A stretch of 64,000 bases of DNA, from the NCBI RefSeq assembly GCF_016741935.1, contig NZ_JAERRG010000010.1:1-64000 (forward strand), read 5' to 3'. Made by a program: the position numbers and the translations under genes. This document shows positions 8,162-15,955 of the stretch, piece by piece; within the stretch, counting starts at the first letter, position 1, and each line of letters opens with the position of its first letter. Origin of the DNA: Streptomyces endocoffeicus (GTDB taxonomy: Bacteria > Actinomycetota > Actinomycetes > Streptomycetales > Streptomycetaceae). Under the pieces are notes generated by a model. The model searched no databases. It had not been told where the DNA came from and saw only the letters and a program-made list of their open reading frames with translations.

Positions 8162-10594
8162 TCAGTTCTCCTGCTGGCCGCGCGGGGTCCGCAGCTGGGA
8201 GGCCCAACGGGCCCAGCGGGGCGCTCCCCACCGATCGACCAGCGTGGACCAGCGCTGTCCTGCCGCCCACATCAGCTGGGCCGCGGACCGCGGGGCCAGC
8301 AGCGCCCGCAGCCGCTCCCGCCGCCCCGCCTTGGCCCGGAATCCGGCCAGCACCAGCCGGACGTCGTCCGCGACGCCCGTGACCGGGCGCGGCTGCGGCG
8401 CGTACAGCACCTGCTCGACCGCCTCGGCCACCCGCTGCGCCGCCCGGGCCGGCTCGTCGTCGAGCCCGGCGATCCGCACCATCCGGGCCACCGCTCTGCG
8501 CGAGGTCAGCGAGTCGTCCGGCAGTACGCCGAAGTCCCAGGCCGAGTCGGTGAGTTCACGCCATGCGGCGAGCACCCGGTCGGCCGCGTCCTGCTCGGTG
8601 CGCCCGCCCGAGCCGTTCAGTCTGCGGGTCCGTATCCGCCGCCGCCACAGCATGGGCAGCAGGGGCACCACGGCCAGCAGCACCGCCAGCGAACTCCAGC
8701 TGGTGACCTTGGTGGCCGACCAGCCCCCGCCCGAGGCGCCGTTGTCCGGCTGCTGGGCCGCGGCGCCGCCGCAGGTGCCCAGCTTCTTCATGTCCGGGGA
8801 GCAGCTGTCGGACGCGGTCGGCGCGGCCGTCGGCTCGGAGGTCTCGGTGGGCTCGGTCGTGGGCTCGTCGGTCGGGGTGCCCGAGGGCGTCTGCTCCATC
8901 GTGTAGTCGGGCTGGGTGCCCCGGCTCGGGGTGGGCTCGAAACGGGTCCAGCCCACGCCCTCGAAGTACAGCTCCGGCCAGGCGTGCGCGTCCTTCAGAC
9001 CGACCGACACCGAACCGTCCGCCTGGGCGGTGCCGGGCGTGAACCCGACCGCGACTCGGGCCGGAATGCCCAGCGTCCGGGCCATCGCCGCCATCGAGAA
9101 GGAGAAGTGGACGCAGAAGCCCTCCTTCTGCTTCAGGAACCGGACGATGGCGGCCGAGCCGCTGCCGGACTGCACCTGGGTGTCGTAACGGAATCCTCCG
9201 TTCACCGCGAACCAGTCCTGGAGCTTGACCGCCTTCTCGTACGCGTTCGCCGCGCCGGCGGTCACCTCCCGCGCCGTACGGGCCACCACGGACGGCAGCG
9301 AGTCCGGTACCTCGGTGTACTCGTTCCGCAGCCGGGAGGGCGGTGCCGGGGCGGCCGCCAGCTGGTCGGCCGTCGGCTCCACCAGCAGGCTGGTGACCCG
9401 GTAGCGCGCGCCCCGGGTGGTCTGGCCGCGGTCGCCGACCAGCGTGCGGCCCTCCGGCTCATAGCGCCAGCGGCCGTCGATCTCGACCCTGGACGCGGGG
9501 TAGGGGAGGGGCAGCCAGTTCTGCGCGTACCAGTCGGCGGCCGAGATCGAGGTGTCGATCGAGGAGACCCGGACCGAGGGGCCGAGCCCGGCGGGCGAGG
9601 GAAGCTGACTGGGCACATCGGTGACATGCCGCTCGGACGACTTCCACGAGGTGCCGTCGAACCGGTCCAGCGCCACGATCCGCAGATAGAGGTCCTGGGT
9701 GGTCTGCGAGGAGGTGCGATAGCGCAGCACCTCCTTGTTCTCCGGCTGGTTCAGGCTGTCCTGGAGCGACACCAGCGGATTGACCGCCGAGATCGTGCCG
9801 CCGCCGCTGCCCGACCCGCCGCTGCCGCCCTGCCGGTCCAGCAGCCCGCCGTCCAGGGACGGCAGCACCGCGGGCACCGCGAGCGCGATGCCGAGCGCCA
9901 GCACGCCGATCCGGCGGCCGGTGCGCACCGGGGCGAGCGCCGGGCTGCCTCCGGCTCCGGCCAGGCCCGAGGGCGGCATACCCGCCGGATGCGGGGCACC
10001 GCCGCTGAACACCCGGCCCCACTGGGACAGCCGGTCCCGGCCCTCGGCCAGGAGCAGCAGCAGATAGCCGGCCGCCGCCAGCAGGAACCACAGCCAGTCG
10101 CTCCCGTCGTCGGACAGACCGGCCGCGACCGAGTAGAGCGCGAGCAGCGGAAGCCCGGCGGGGGCCGCGCCGCGGTACGTCACCGCGAGCGCGTCGACCA
10201 CCAGGCCGATCAGCAGCACCCCGCCCACCAGCATCAGCCGGATGCCGTCGGTGAGCGGCGCGGGGATCGCGTACTGCCCCACGTCGTCGGCGCCGTCGCG
10301 CAGCAGCAGCGCGAACTCGTGGAGCGCCTGCGGGCTCGGCAGCAGCCCGCCCAGCGCCTGGTCGTGTGCGAAGGCCAGGGTGAGCAGCAGCAGCGTCACC
10401 ACGGCCTGCGCGGCCACCGTCAGGGGGCGGGCCAGCGGCACCCGGCGGGCCGCCACGCCCGCGGCGCTCTGGACCGTCAGCAACAGGACGGCCTGCAACA
10501 GCCAGCTCGCCGGATCCACCAGCGGCAGCAGCGCACAGGCCGCCGCCACCGTGGCCAGCGCCGCGCATATCGCGAGCCGAACGCTTCCACTCAT
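8162..10594 (-). CDS. TgpA-like membrane transglutaminase (DUF3488)
   Basis: An 810-aa protein. An N-terminal block of about seven hydrophobic helices (residues 5-215) is followed by another helix near 265, then a large extracytoplasmic transglutaminase-like domain. The thiol-protease-like triad is visible as Cys494 (GFCVHFSFSMAAMARTLGIP), His537 (DAHAWPE) and Glu553 (WTRFEPTPS), where the family usually has Asp. A Pro/Thr linker and a second membrane helix near residue 645 lead to a C-terminal DUF4129-like region. The start overlaps the stop of the upstream DUF58 gene by ATGA, so the pair is translationally coupled. The triad is known from the family; the substrate is unknown. Confidence 0.92.
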   Translation of the reverse strand: MSGSVRLAICAALATVAAACALLPLVDPASWLLQAVLLLTVQSAAGVAARRVPLARPLTVAAQAVVTLLLLTLAFAHDQALGGLLPSPQALHEFALLLRDGADDVGQYAIPAPLTDGIRLMLVGGVLLIGLVVDALAVTYRGAAPAGLPLLALYSVAAGLSDDGSDWLWFLLAAAGYLLLLLAEGRDRLSQWGRVFSGGAPHPAGMPPSGLAGAGGSPALAPVRTGRRIGVLALGIALAVPAVLPSLDGGLLDRQGGSGGSGSGGGTISAVNPLVSLQDSLNQPENKEVLRYRTSSQTTQDLYLRIVALDRFDGTSWKSSERHVTDVPSQLPSPAGLGPSVRVSSIDTSISAADWYAQNWLPLPYPASRVEIDGRWRYEPEGRTLVGDRGQTTRGARYRVTSLLVEPTADQLAAAPAPPSRLRNEYTEVPDSLPSVVARTAREVTAGAANAYEKAVKLQDWFAVNGGFRYDTQVQSGSGSAAIVRFLKQKEGFCVHFSFSMAAMARTLGIPARVAVGFTPGTAQADGSVSVGLKDAHAWPELYFEGVGWTRFEPTPSRGTQPDYTMEQTPSGTPTDEPTTEPTETSEPTAAPTASDSCSPDMKKLGTCGGAAAQQPDNGASGGGWSATKVTSWSSLAVLLAVVPLLPMLWRRRIRTRRLNGSGGRTEQDAADRVLAAWRELTDSAWDFGVLPDDSLTSRRAVARMVRIAGLDDEPARAAQRVAEAVEQVLYAPQPRPVTGVADDVRLVLAGFRAKAGRRERLRALLAPRSAAQLMWAAGQRWSTLVDRWGAPRWARWASQLRTPRGQQEN

Positions 10595-11979
10595 GTCCAA
10601 CTCCCTGTCATGCCGCCGGCCGCGCGGCTTCCGGCGTCCGCCCGGGTGGCGCCCTGGGCGTCGGCCTGCCGCCACAGCTGCGTCAGCGAGGCCCCGGGGC
10701 CGACCGGCAGCGCCGTCCACCCCGCCTCGCGCAGCCGCCGCAGCCGGTCCTCCAGTTCCTGTGTGGCCCCGAACTCCGCCCCGCGCGACCAGGCGGCGCC
10801 GTCCAGCACAAAGGCCACCGCGGCCGTGGTGCGGTGCCGCATCCGGGCGGCCATCACCGCCTGCTCCTCGTCCAGATCGCCCAGGAAGGCCACCAGCAGC
10901 CCCTCACCGCCGCCGCGCAGCACCTCGAAGGCGGGCGAGAGCCCTCCGCCGTCGGAGTGGTCCACCACGGCGAGGGTGTCCAGCATCAGCCCGGCCGTCT
11001 CCGCCGAGTCATGGGTGGAACCGGTGAAGCCGCCTCCGCCGTCCGGGCCCGGCACCGAGCTTCCGGTGTCGGTCAGCAGCCGGACCGCATAGCCCCGCTC
11101 CAGCAGGTGGACCGCGGCCGAGGCCGCCCCGGAGACCGCCCATTCGAAGGCCGAGTCCGGCCCGGAGCCGTAGTGGGCGGTGCGCCGGGTGTCCAGCAGC
11201 ACCGTGCAGTGGGCCCGCTGCGGCTGCTCCTCCCGGCGGACCATGAGCTCCCCGTAGCGCGCGGTGGAGCGCCAGTGCACCCGGCGCAGATCGTCGCCTA
11301 TGCGATAGCCGCGCGGGATGACATCGTCCTCACCGGCCAGGGCCAGCGAGCGGTGCCGCCCGTCCCCGTACCCCGCGGCCTCGCCGGTCAGGCGCACCGG
11401 GGGCAGCGGCTCGACCCGGGGCACCACCGTGAGCGTGTCGTAGGCGCTGAAGGCGCGGGTGAGCTCGCACATCCCGAACGGATCGCTCAGCCGCAGCTGG
11501 AGCGGGCCCAGCGGATAGCGGCCGCGCAGATCCGAGCGGACCCGGTAGGACACCTCGCGGCGGCCGCCCGGCTCCACCCGGTCCAGCACGAACCTCGGGC
11601 GCGGCCCCAGCACATAGGGCACCCGGTCCTGGAGCATCAGCAGCCCGGTGGGCAGCCGCGAGACATTGTCCATCCGCAGGTGCACCCGGGCCTCGGAGCC
11701 CGCCGGCACCCGCGCGGGCGCGAGCCGTCGGCTGCCCGCCACCCGGTACCGGGTGCGGTAGACCACGGCCACACAGACCAGCGGCAGCGCGGCCAGCAGC
11801 AGCCCGACCCGCAGCAGATCCGCCTGGCCCAGCACGTAGCTGCACACCGCGGCGGCCACCCCGGCGGCCAGGAAGGAACGGCCGCGGGTGGTCAGACCGG
11901 CGAGGGCGGACCGCAACCCGCCCGGCTGCTCGCCGGCGCCGGGCCCCTCGGGGCCCATGTCCGTCCCCCCTGCGGCCAT
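10591..11979 (-). CDS. DUF58 domain protein (VWA-like)
   Basis: A 462-aa protein with two N-terminal membrane helices (about residues 30-75, FLAAGVAAAVCSYVLG and LLAALPLVCVAVVY), a beta-rich middle and the conserved DUF58 core (RGYRIGDDLRRVHWRSTARYGELMVRREE). The core is followed by a von Willebrand A-like segment (CTVLLDTRR). It forms a canonical MoxR/DUF58/transglutaminase module. ATG 11979 is chosen because GGAGG lies five bases upstream; the GTG three bases earlier would sit too close. It overlaps the MoxR stop by one base (TGATG). Such modules are thought to assemble or activate membrane complexes. Confidence 0.92.
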   Translation of the reverse strand: MAAGGTDMGPEGPGAGEQPGGLRSALAGLTTRGRSFLAAGVAAAVCSYVLGQADLLRVGLLLAALPLVCVAVVYRTRYRVAGSRRLAPARVPAGSEARVHLRMDNVSRLPTGLLMLQDRVPYVLGPRPRFVLDRVEPGGRREVSYRVRSDLRGRYPLGPLQLRLSDPFGMCELTRAFSAYDTLTVVPRVEPLPPVRLTGEAAGYGDGRHRSLALAGEDDVIPRGYRIGDDLRRVHWRSTARYGELMVRREEQPQRAHCTVLLDTRRTAHYGSGPDSAFEWAVSGAASAAVHLLERGYAVRLLTDTGSSVPGPDGGGGFTGSTHDSAETAGLMLDTLAVVDHSDGGGLSPAFEVLRGGGEGLLVAFLGDLDEEQAVMAARMRHRTTAAVAFVLDGAAWSRGAEFGATQELEDRLRRLREAGWTALPVGPGASLTQLWRQADAQGATRADAGSRAAGGMTGSWT

Positions 11980-13031
11980 CACAGCCTCCGCGCGCCCGGC
12001 TGCTGCCGGCCGAAGTCGGCCGGGGGCATGGGCGGCATGGGCGGCATCCCGCCCGCGCCGCGCTGGGCGGAGGTGGGCACCGGGGTGCGCTGCACGATGT
12101 CCGCGACGACCTGCTCGGAGCTGCGCCGGTTCAGCTGGGCCTGCGCGGTGGGCAGCAGCCGGTGGGCCAGCACCGCGACGGCGAGGGTCTGCACATCGTC
12201 CGGCAGCGCGAAGTCCCGCCCGGCCAGCGCGGCCGACGCCTTGGCGGCCCGCAGCAGATGCAGCGTGGCGCGCGGCGAGGCGCCCAGCCGCAGATCGGGG
12301 TGGTTGCGGGTGGCGGACACCAGGTCCACCGCGTAACGCCGGACGGCCTCGGCGACGTGCACCGAGCGCACCGCCTCGATCAGCTTGACGATCTCATGGG
12401 CGTGCGCGACGGGCTGCAGGTCGTCCAGCGGGGAGACCCCGCCGTGCACGTCCAGCATCTGGAGCTCGGCCTGCGGGCTGGGGTAGCCGATGGAGACGCG
12501 GGCCATGAAGCGGTCGCGCTGCGCCTCGGGCAGCGGATAGGTGCCCTCCATCTCGACCGGGTTCTGCGTGGCCACCACCATGAAGGGGTTGGGCAGCTCA
12601 TAGCTTTCCCCGTCGATGGTGACCTGGCGCTCCTCCATCGACTCCAGCAGCGCGGACTGGGTCTTGGGCGAGGCGCGGTTGATCTCGTCGCCGATCACGA
12701 TCTGGGCGAAGATGGCGCCCGGTTTGAACTCGAACTCCTTGCGCTGCTGGTCGAAGATGCTCACGCCGGTGATGTCGGACGGCAGCAGGTCCGGGGTGAA
12801 CTGGATCCGCCGCACGGAGCAGTCGATGGACCGGGCGAGCGCCTTGGCCAGCATCGTCTTGCCCACGCCCGGGACGTCCTCGATCAGCAGATGTCCCTCG
12901 GCGAGAAGCACGGTCAGCGAAAGCCGTACGACCTCGGGCTTGCCCTCGATCACACCCTCCACCGACCTGCGGATCCGATCCGCTGTGGTGGTCAGATCGC
13001 TGAGGCTCGCTCGCTCGTCATAGGTCGTCAC
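11979..13031 (-). CDS. MoxR-family AAA+ ATPase
   Basis: A 350-aa AAA+ ATPase of the MoxR/RavA branch. Walker A is EDVPGVGKTMLAKALA at residues 51-66, Walker B is IVIGDEINRASPKTQSALLESMEE near 111-134, and the sensor-1 region is VVATQNPVEMEGTYPLPEAQRDRFM near 151-175. The C-terminal lid domain is present. The GTG start has GAGGAGG five bases upstream. It is the first gene of the operon and very likely works as a chaperone-type ATPase for the DUF58 and transglutaminase proteins encoded next. The last 30 residues are Gly/Met/Pro-rich and probably disordered. Confidence 0.95.
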   Translation of the reverse strand: MTTYDERASLSDLTTTADRIRRSVEGVIEGKPEVVRLSLTVLLAEGHLLIEDVPGVGKTMLAKALARSIDCSVRRIQFTPDLLPSDITGVSIFDQQRKEFEFKPGAIFAQIVIGDEINRASPKTQSALLESMEERQVTIDGESYELPNPFMVVATQNPVEMEGTYPLPEAQRDRFMARVSIGYPSPQAELQMLDVHGGVSPLDDLQPVAHAHEIVKLIEAVRSVHVAEAVRRYAVDLVSATRNHPDLRLGASPRATLHLLRAAKASAALAGRDFALPDDVQTLAVAVLAHRLLPTAQAQLNRRSSEQVVADIVQRTPVPTSAQRGAGGMPPMPPMPPADFGRQQPGARRL

Positions 13032-13096
13032 CCGGCCCTCCTCGGCCCGTTCTCAGGGCCGTTGCCCTCGGAACGGACCGGCCCACCGCAAACGCT

Positions 13097-13133
13097 GACA
13101 TCGGACCCCCGCGTGGTTGCGGGGGACGATGTC
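13097..13133 (-). terminator. Hairpin between carbonic anhydrase and moxR
   Basis: GACATCG and CCCCCGC at 13097-13112 pair with GCGGGGG and CGATGTC at 13119-13133 around a six-base loop, with one bulged position. It could end the carbonic anhydrase transcript or lie in the moxR leader. A 15-bp palindrome (ATAACCCGGGGTTAT, 13182-13196) sits upstream and could be part of the moxR promoter region. Confidence 0.45.
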
Positions 13134-13266
13134 ACCTATGCATTCTTGCGGTCTCCGCGGCCTCGCGTCACTCGGCTGTGGATAACCCGGGGTTATTTGT
13201 CACGCTTGTACGAGTTCGAGTGCTGAATCCCTTCCGTATCTTCAGCATCTCTCACGTCCGCGGCTC

Positions 13267-13821
13267 TCACGTCCGCGGCGTGACCTCCCGCAGCAGACCC
13301 GTCGTCACATCGAAGACGAAGCCGCGGACGTCGTCGGTGTGCACCAGGAACGGCGAGGTGCGCACCCGCTCCATCGACTGGCGAACGTCGGCGTCGAGGT
13401 CCTTGAACGCCTCGACCGCCCACGAAGGGCGCTGTCCCACCTCCTCCTCCAGCTCGTGCCGGAAGTCCTCGGTGAGGCTCAGCAGACCGCAGCCGGTGTG
13501 GTGGATGAGCACGACGCTGCGGGTCCCGAGGGCCCGCTGGCTGATGGTCAGGGACCGGATGATGTCGTCGGTGACCACACCGCCTGCGTTGCGAATGGTG
13601 TGGCAGTCGCCCAGCTCCAGACCGAGTGCCTCGTGCAGGTCCAGACGGGCGTCCATGCAGGCGACGATGGCGACGCGCCGCACCGGCCGCGCGTCCATTC
13701 CCGGGTCGCTGAACTTCTCGGCGTAACTGCGGTTGGCCTCCACGAGGCTGTCGGTGACCGTGTCTCCCGTGCGGGCGTCGCGGTCGGTGGACGGGTTCGG
13801 CTGCGGCGCTGATATCGACAT
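13267..13821 (-). CDS. Beta-class carbonic anhydrase
   Basis: A 184-aa soluble protein that would interconvert CO2 and bicarbonate. Zinc ligands and catalytic residues of beta carbonic anhydrases are present: Cys55 with the Asp57-Arg58 dyad in VACMDARLD, then His108 and Cys111 in LIHHTGCGLLS. The N-terminal 20 residues look disordered. ATG 13821 gives the usual family length; the long upstream frame is antisense to the rsmH promoter region. It is transcribed divergently from rsmH and stands alone. Bicarbonate supply for biosynthetic carboxylations is the likely role. Confidence 0.93.
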   Translation of the reverse strand: MSISAPQPNPSTDRDARTGDTVTDSLVEANRSYAEKFSDPGMDARPVRRVAIVACMDARLDLHEALGLELGDCHTIRNAGGVVTDDIIRSLTISQRALGTRSVVLIHHTGCGLLSLTEDFRHELEEEVGQRPSWAVEAFKDLDADVRQSMERVRTSPFLVHTDDVRGFVFDVTTGLLREVTPRT

Positions 13822-13996
13822 GATGACGACGCTACCTCTCACCAGGGAATTTTGTCTTCTCTTTAGGTAGGGCAAACGAGGGCAACGGGGTGGGCCGAAG
13901 GGGTGATGTGAGGCAATCCACAACCCCCCGCGCCCCGGTGTCCGATGCCCGGGGGAGGGGATACCACCCCTCGGGCGGGACGCGCAGGCCGGTTGG

Positions 13997-14024
13997 TTGA
14001 CCGAAGGGACGAGTGGACTAAAGT
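13997..14024 (+). promoter_or_regulatory. Candidate promoter of rsmH and the dcw operon
   Basis: TTGACC (13997-14002), a 16-bp spacer and TAAAGT (14019-14024) form a housekeeping-type promoter about 200 bp upstream of rsmH. The 409-bp gap 13822-14230 contains no credible gene; in particular there is no mraZ, the usual first dcw gene elsewhere. Confidence 0.5.
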
Positions 14025-14230
14025 GGCGCGAAGTGGGAGGCGTGACGCTCCCCTCGGATCCCGGAATTTCGCGTGAGCGCGGTGCGTACGTACCCCTCGG
14101 CCTCCTCCCGCTCCGGTCGCCTGACGTCACTTCCCCGGCGCCAGTAGGCCACTTCCCCTTCAGAGCGGGCGGGGACCCGGCGGTGCGTATCATCCTCGCC
14201 CGATCCTCAGAAGGGCGCACGAGCAGCGCA

Positions 14231-15193
14231 ATGAGCAGTAACGCTCTCCATGTTCCCGTCATGCTCCAGCGCTGTCTGGACATGCTGGCCCCCGCTCTCG
14301 CCCAGCCCGGCGCGGTCGTGGTCGACTGCACCCTGGGCCTCGGCGGCCACAGCGAGGCGCTGCTGCGCGACTTCCCCGAGGCCCGGCTCATCGCCCTCGA
14401 CCGCGACCCGTCCGCACTGCGGCTCGCCGGGGAGCGGCTCGCCCCTTACGGCGATCGGGCGACGCTGGTCCACGCGGTCTACGACGAGCTGCCCGAGGTC
14501 CTCGACCGGCTCGGTGTCCCGCGCGTCCAGGGGATCCTCTTCGACCTCGGCGTGTCGTCCATGCAGCTGGACGAGGCCGGGCGTGGTTTCGCCTACGCCC
14601 AGGACGCCCCGCTGGACATGCGGATGGACCAGACCACCGGAGTCAGCGCGGCCGAGGTGCTCAACACGTATCCGCCGGGCGATCTGGTGCGCATCCTGCG
14701 GACGTACGGCGAGGAGAAGTTCGCCAAGAAGATCGTGGACGCGGTGGTGCGCGAGCGCGCCAAGGAGCCGTTCACCAACAGCGCCCGACTCGTCGAGCTG
14801 ATCCGCGACGCACTGCCGCAGGCCGCCAAGCGCACCGGCGGCAATCCGGCCAAGCGCACCTTCCAGGCGCTGCGGATCGAGGTCAACGGCGAGCTCGCGG
14901 TCCTGGAGCGGGCCATCCCGGCGGCCGTAAGGGCGCTCGCGGTCGGCGGTCGGATCGCCGTGCTGTCGTATCACTCGCTGGAGGACCGCCTGGTCAAGCA
15001 GGTGCTCGCGGCCGGTGCCGGCAATACGGCGCCCCCGGGGCTGCCGGTCATCCCCGAGCAGTACCAGCCCCGGCTGAAGCTGCTCACCCGTGGCGCGGAG
15101 CTGCCCACCGAGGAGGAGATCGCCGAGAACCGCCGGGCCGCCCCGGCGCGGTTCCGGGGGGCGGAGCGCATCCGGGAAGAAGTCACCCCATGA
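14231..15193 (+). CDS. rsmH: 16S rRNA (cytosine-1402-N4) methyltransferase
   Basis: A 320-aa protein that would methylate N4 of C1402 in 16S rRNA. It has the RsmH (MraW) hallmarks: HVPVMLQRCLDML at the N-terminus, the SAM motif VVDCTLGLGGHSEALL at about residues 31-46, LFDLGVSSMQLDEAGRGFAY near 107-126, DMRMD, and the C-terminal LSYHSLEDRLVK. ATG 14231 gives the conserved N-terminus; the ribosome site is weak. Its stop overlaps the ftsL start by four bases, making it the first gene of the dcw run. Confidence 0.96.
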   Translation: MSSNALHVPVMLQRCLDMLAPALAQPGAVVVDCTLGLGGHSEALLRDFPEARLIALDRDPSALRLAGERLAPYGDRATLVHAVYDELPEVLDRLGVPRVQGILFDLGVSSMQLDEAGRGFAYAQDAPLDMRMDQTTGVSAAEVLNTYPPGDLVRILRTYGEEKFAKKIVDAVVRERAKEPFTNSARLVELIRDALPQAAKRTGGNPAKRTFQALRIEVNGELAVLERAIPAAVRALAVGGRIAVLSYHSLEDRLVKQVLAAGAGNTAPPGLPVIPEQYQPRLKLLTRGAELPTEEEIAENRRAAPARFRGAERIREEVTP

Positions 15194-15753
15194 GCGCGCG
15201 GGGGACGGGCCCGAAAGGACGGCCGGCGCCGGGCGCCACCACGGCCAGACGCGCGCCCTTCGTGCTGCTCGTCGTGGTCCTGCTCGGCTCCGGCCTGATC
15301 GCGCTGCTGCTGCTGAACTCCTCCCTCAATCAAGGGTCGTTCGAGCTCACCAGGCTGGAGAAGCAGACCAAGGAGCTCACCGACGAGCGCCAGGCCCTCC
15401 AGCAGGACGTGGACCAGCTCTCCGCGCCCGGCGAGCTGGAGCGGCGCGCCCGGGAGCTGGGGATGGTGCCCGGCGGCACCCCCGCCTTCCTCAACCCGGA
15501 CGGCTCGGTCAGCGGGGTGCCCGCGCCCGCCACGGGGCAGCCCTCGGTGCTCGGCGGCCCCGGCCGGGTGCTGCCGCCCTCGCTCGGCACCACGCCGTCC
15601 GAGGCGTCGCCCGTCCGGTCCGAGGCGTCGCCCACTCCATCCGCCCTCGCGCCGCCGACGCCGCCGTCCGCCGCGGCCTCGGTGACCCCGTGGGGGCTGC
15701 CCGCCGGCCACTCCGCATCCACCTCCGCGAACTCCACCCCGGCCCCTCAGTAG
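15190..15753 (+). CDS. ftsL: FtsL-like septum formation initiator
   Basis: A 187-aa bitopic protein. The basic N-terminus (GRPAPGATTARRAP) is followed by one membrane helix at about residues 23-43 (FVLLVVVLLGSGLIALLLLN) and a short coiled coil (LEKQTKELTDERQALQQDVDQL). The C-terminal 90 residues are Pro/Ser/Thr-rich and probably disordered. The topology and position between rsmH and ftsI fit FtsL, which joins FtsB/DivIC and FtsQ in activating septal synthesis. Sequence similarity within this family is always weak, so context carries most of the weight. ATGA overlap with rsmH. Confidence 0.85.
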   Translation: MSARGTGPKGRPAPGATTARRAPFVLLVVVLLGSGLIALLLLNSSLNQGSFELTRLEKQTKELTDERQALQQDVDQLSAPGELERRARELGMVPGGTPAFLNPDGSVSGVPAPATGQPSVLGGPGRVLPPSLGTTPSEASPVRSEASPTPSALAPPTPPSAAASVTPWGLPAGHSASTSANSTPAPQ

Positions 15754-15804
15754 GTGACACGGTGACGCGATCCCCAGCCTGCGCCCAGCCCAGCCCGCCC
15801 GCGC

Positions 15805-15871
15805 GGACGCCCACCTGGGCCCGGTGGACGCCCGCCCGCGCCCGGTGGACGCCCGCCCGCGCCCGGTGGAC
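15805..15871. repeat. 21-bp tandem repeat between ftsL and ftsI
   Basis: Three copies of GGACGCCCGCCCGCGCCCGGT (the first with three changes) plus a partial fourth fill the middle of the 202-bp ftsL-ftsI gap. The length is a multiple of three, but no start or stop context suggests translation. Confidence 0.75.
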
Positions 15872-15955
15872 GGCCATCGAGCCGAGGACGGTCGCCAAGC
15901 TGAAGGCGGCCACTGAGCCGACGGCGGCGGCCACCGACCCGAAGGCGGCCCTCGC

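Noticed and set aside
13177..13185. TGTGGATAA resembling a DnaA box
   Set aside because: A single copy with no cluster and no origin genes nearby; chance match or part of a promoter.
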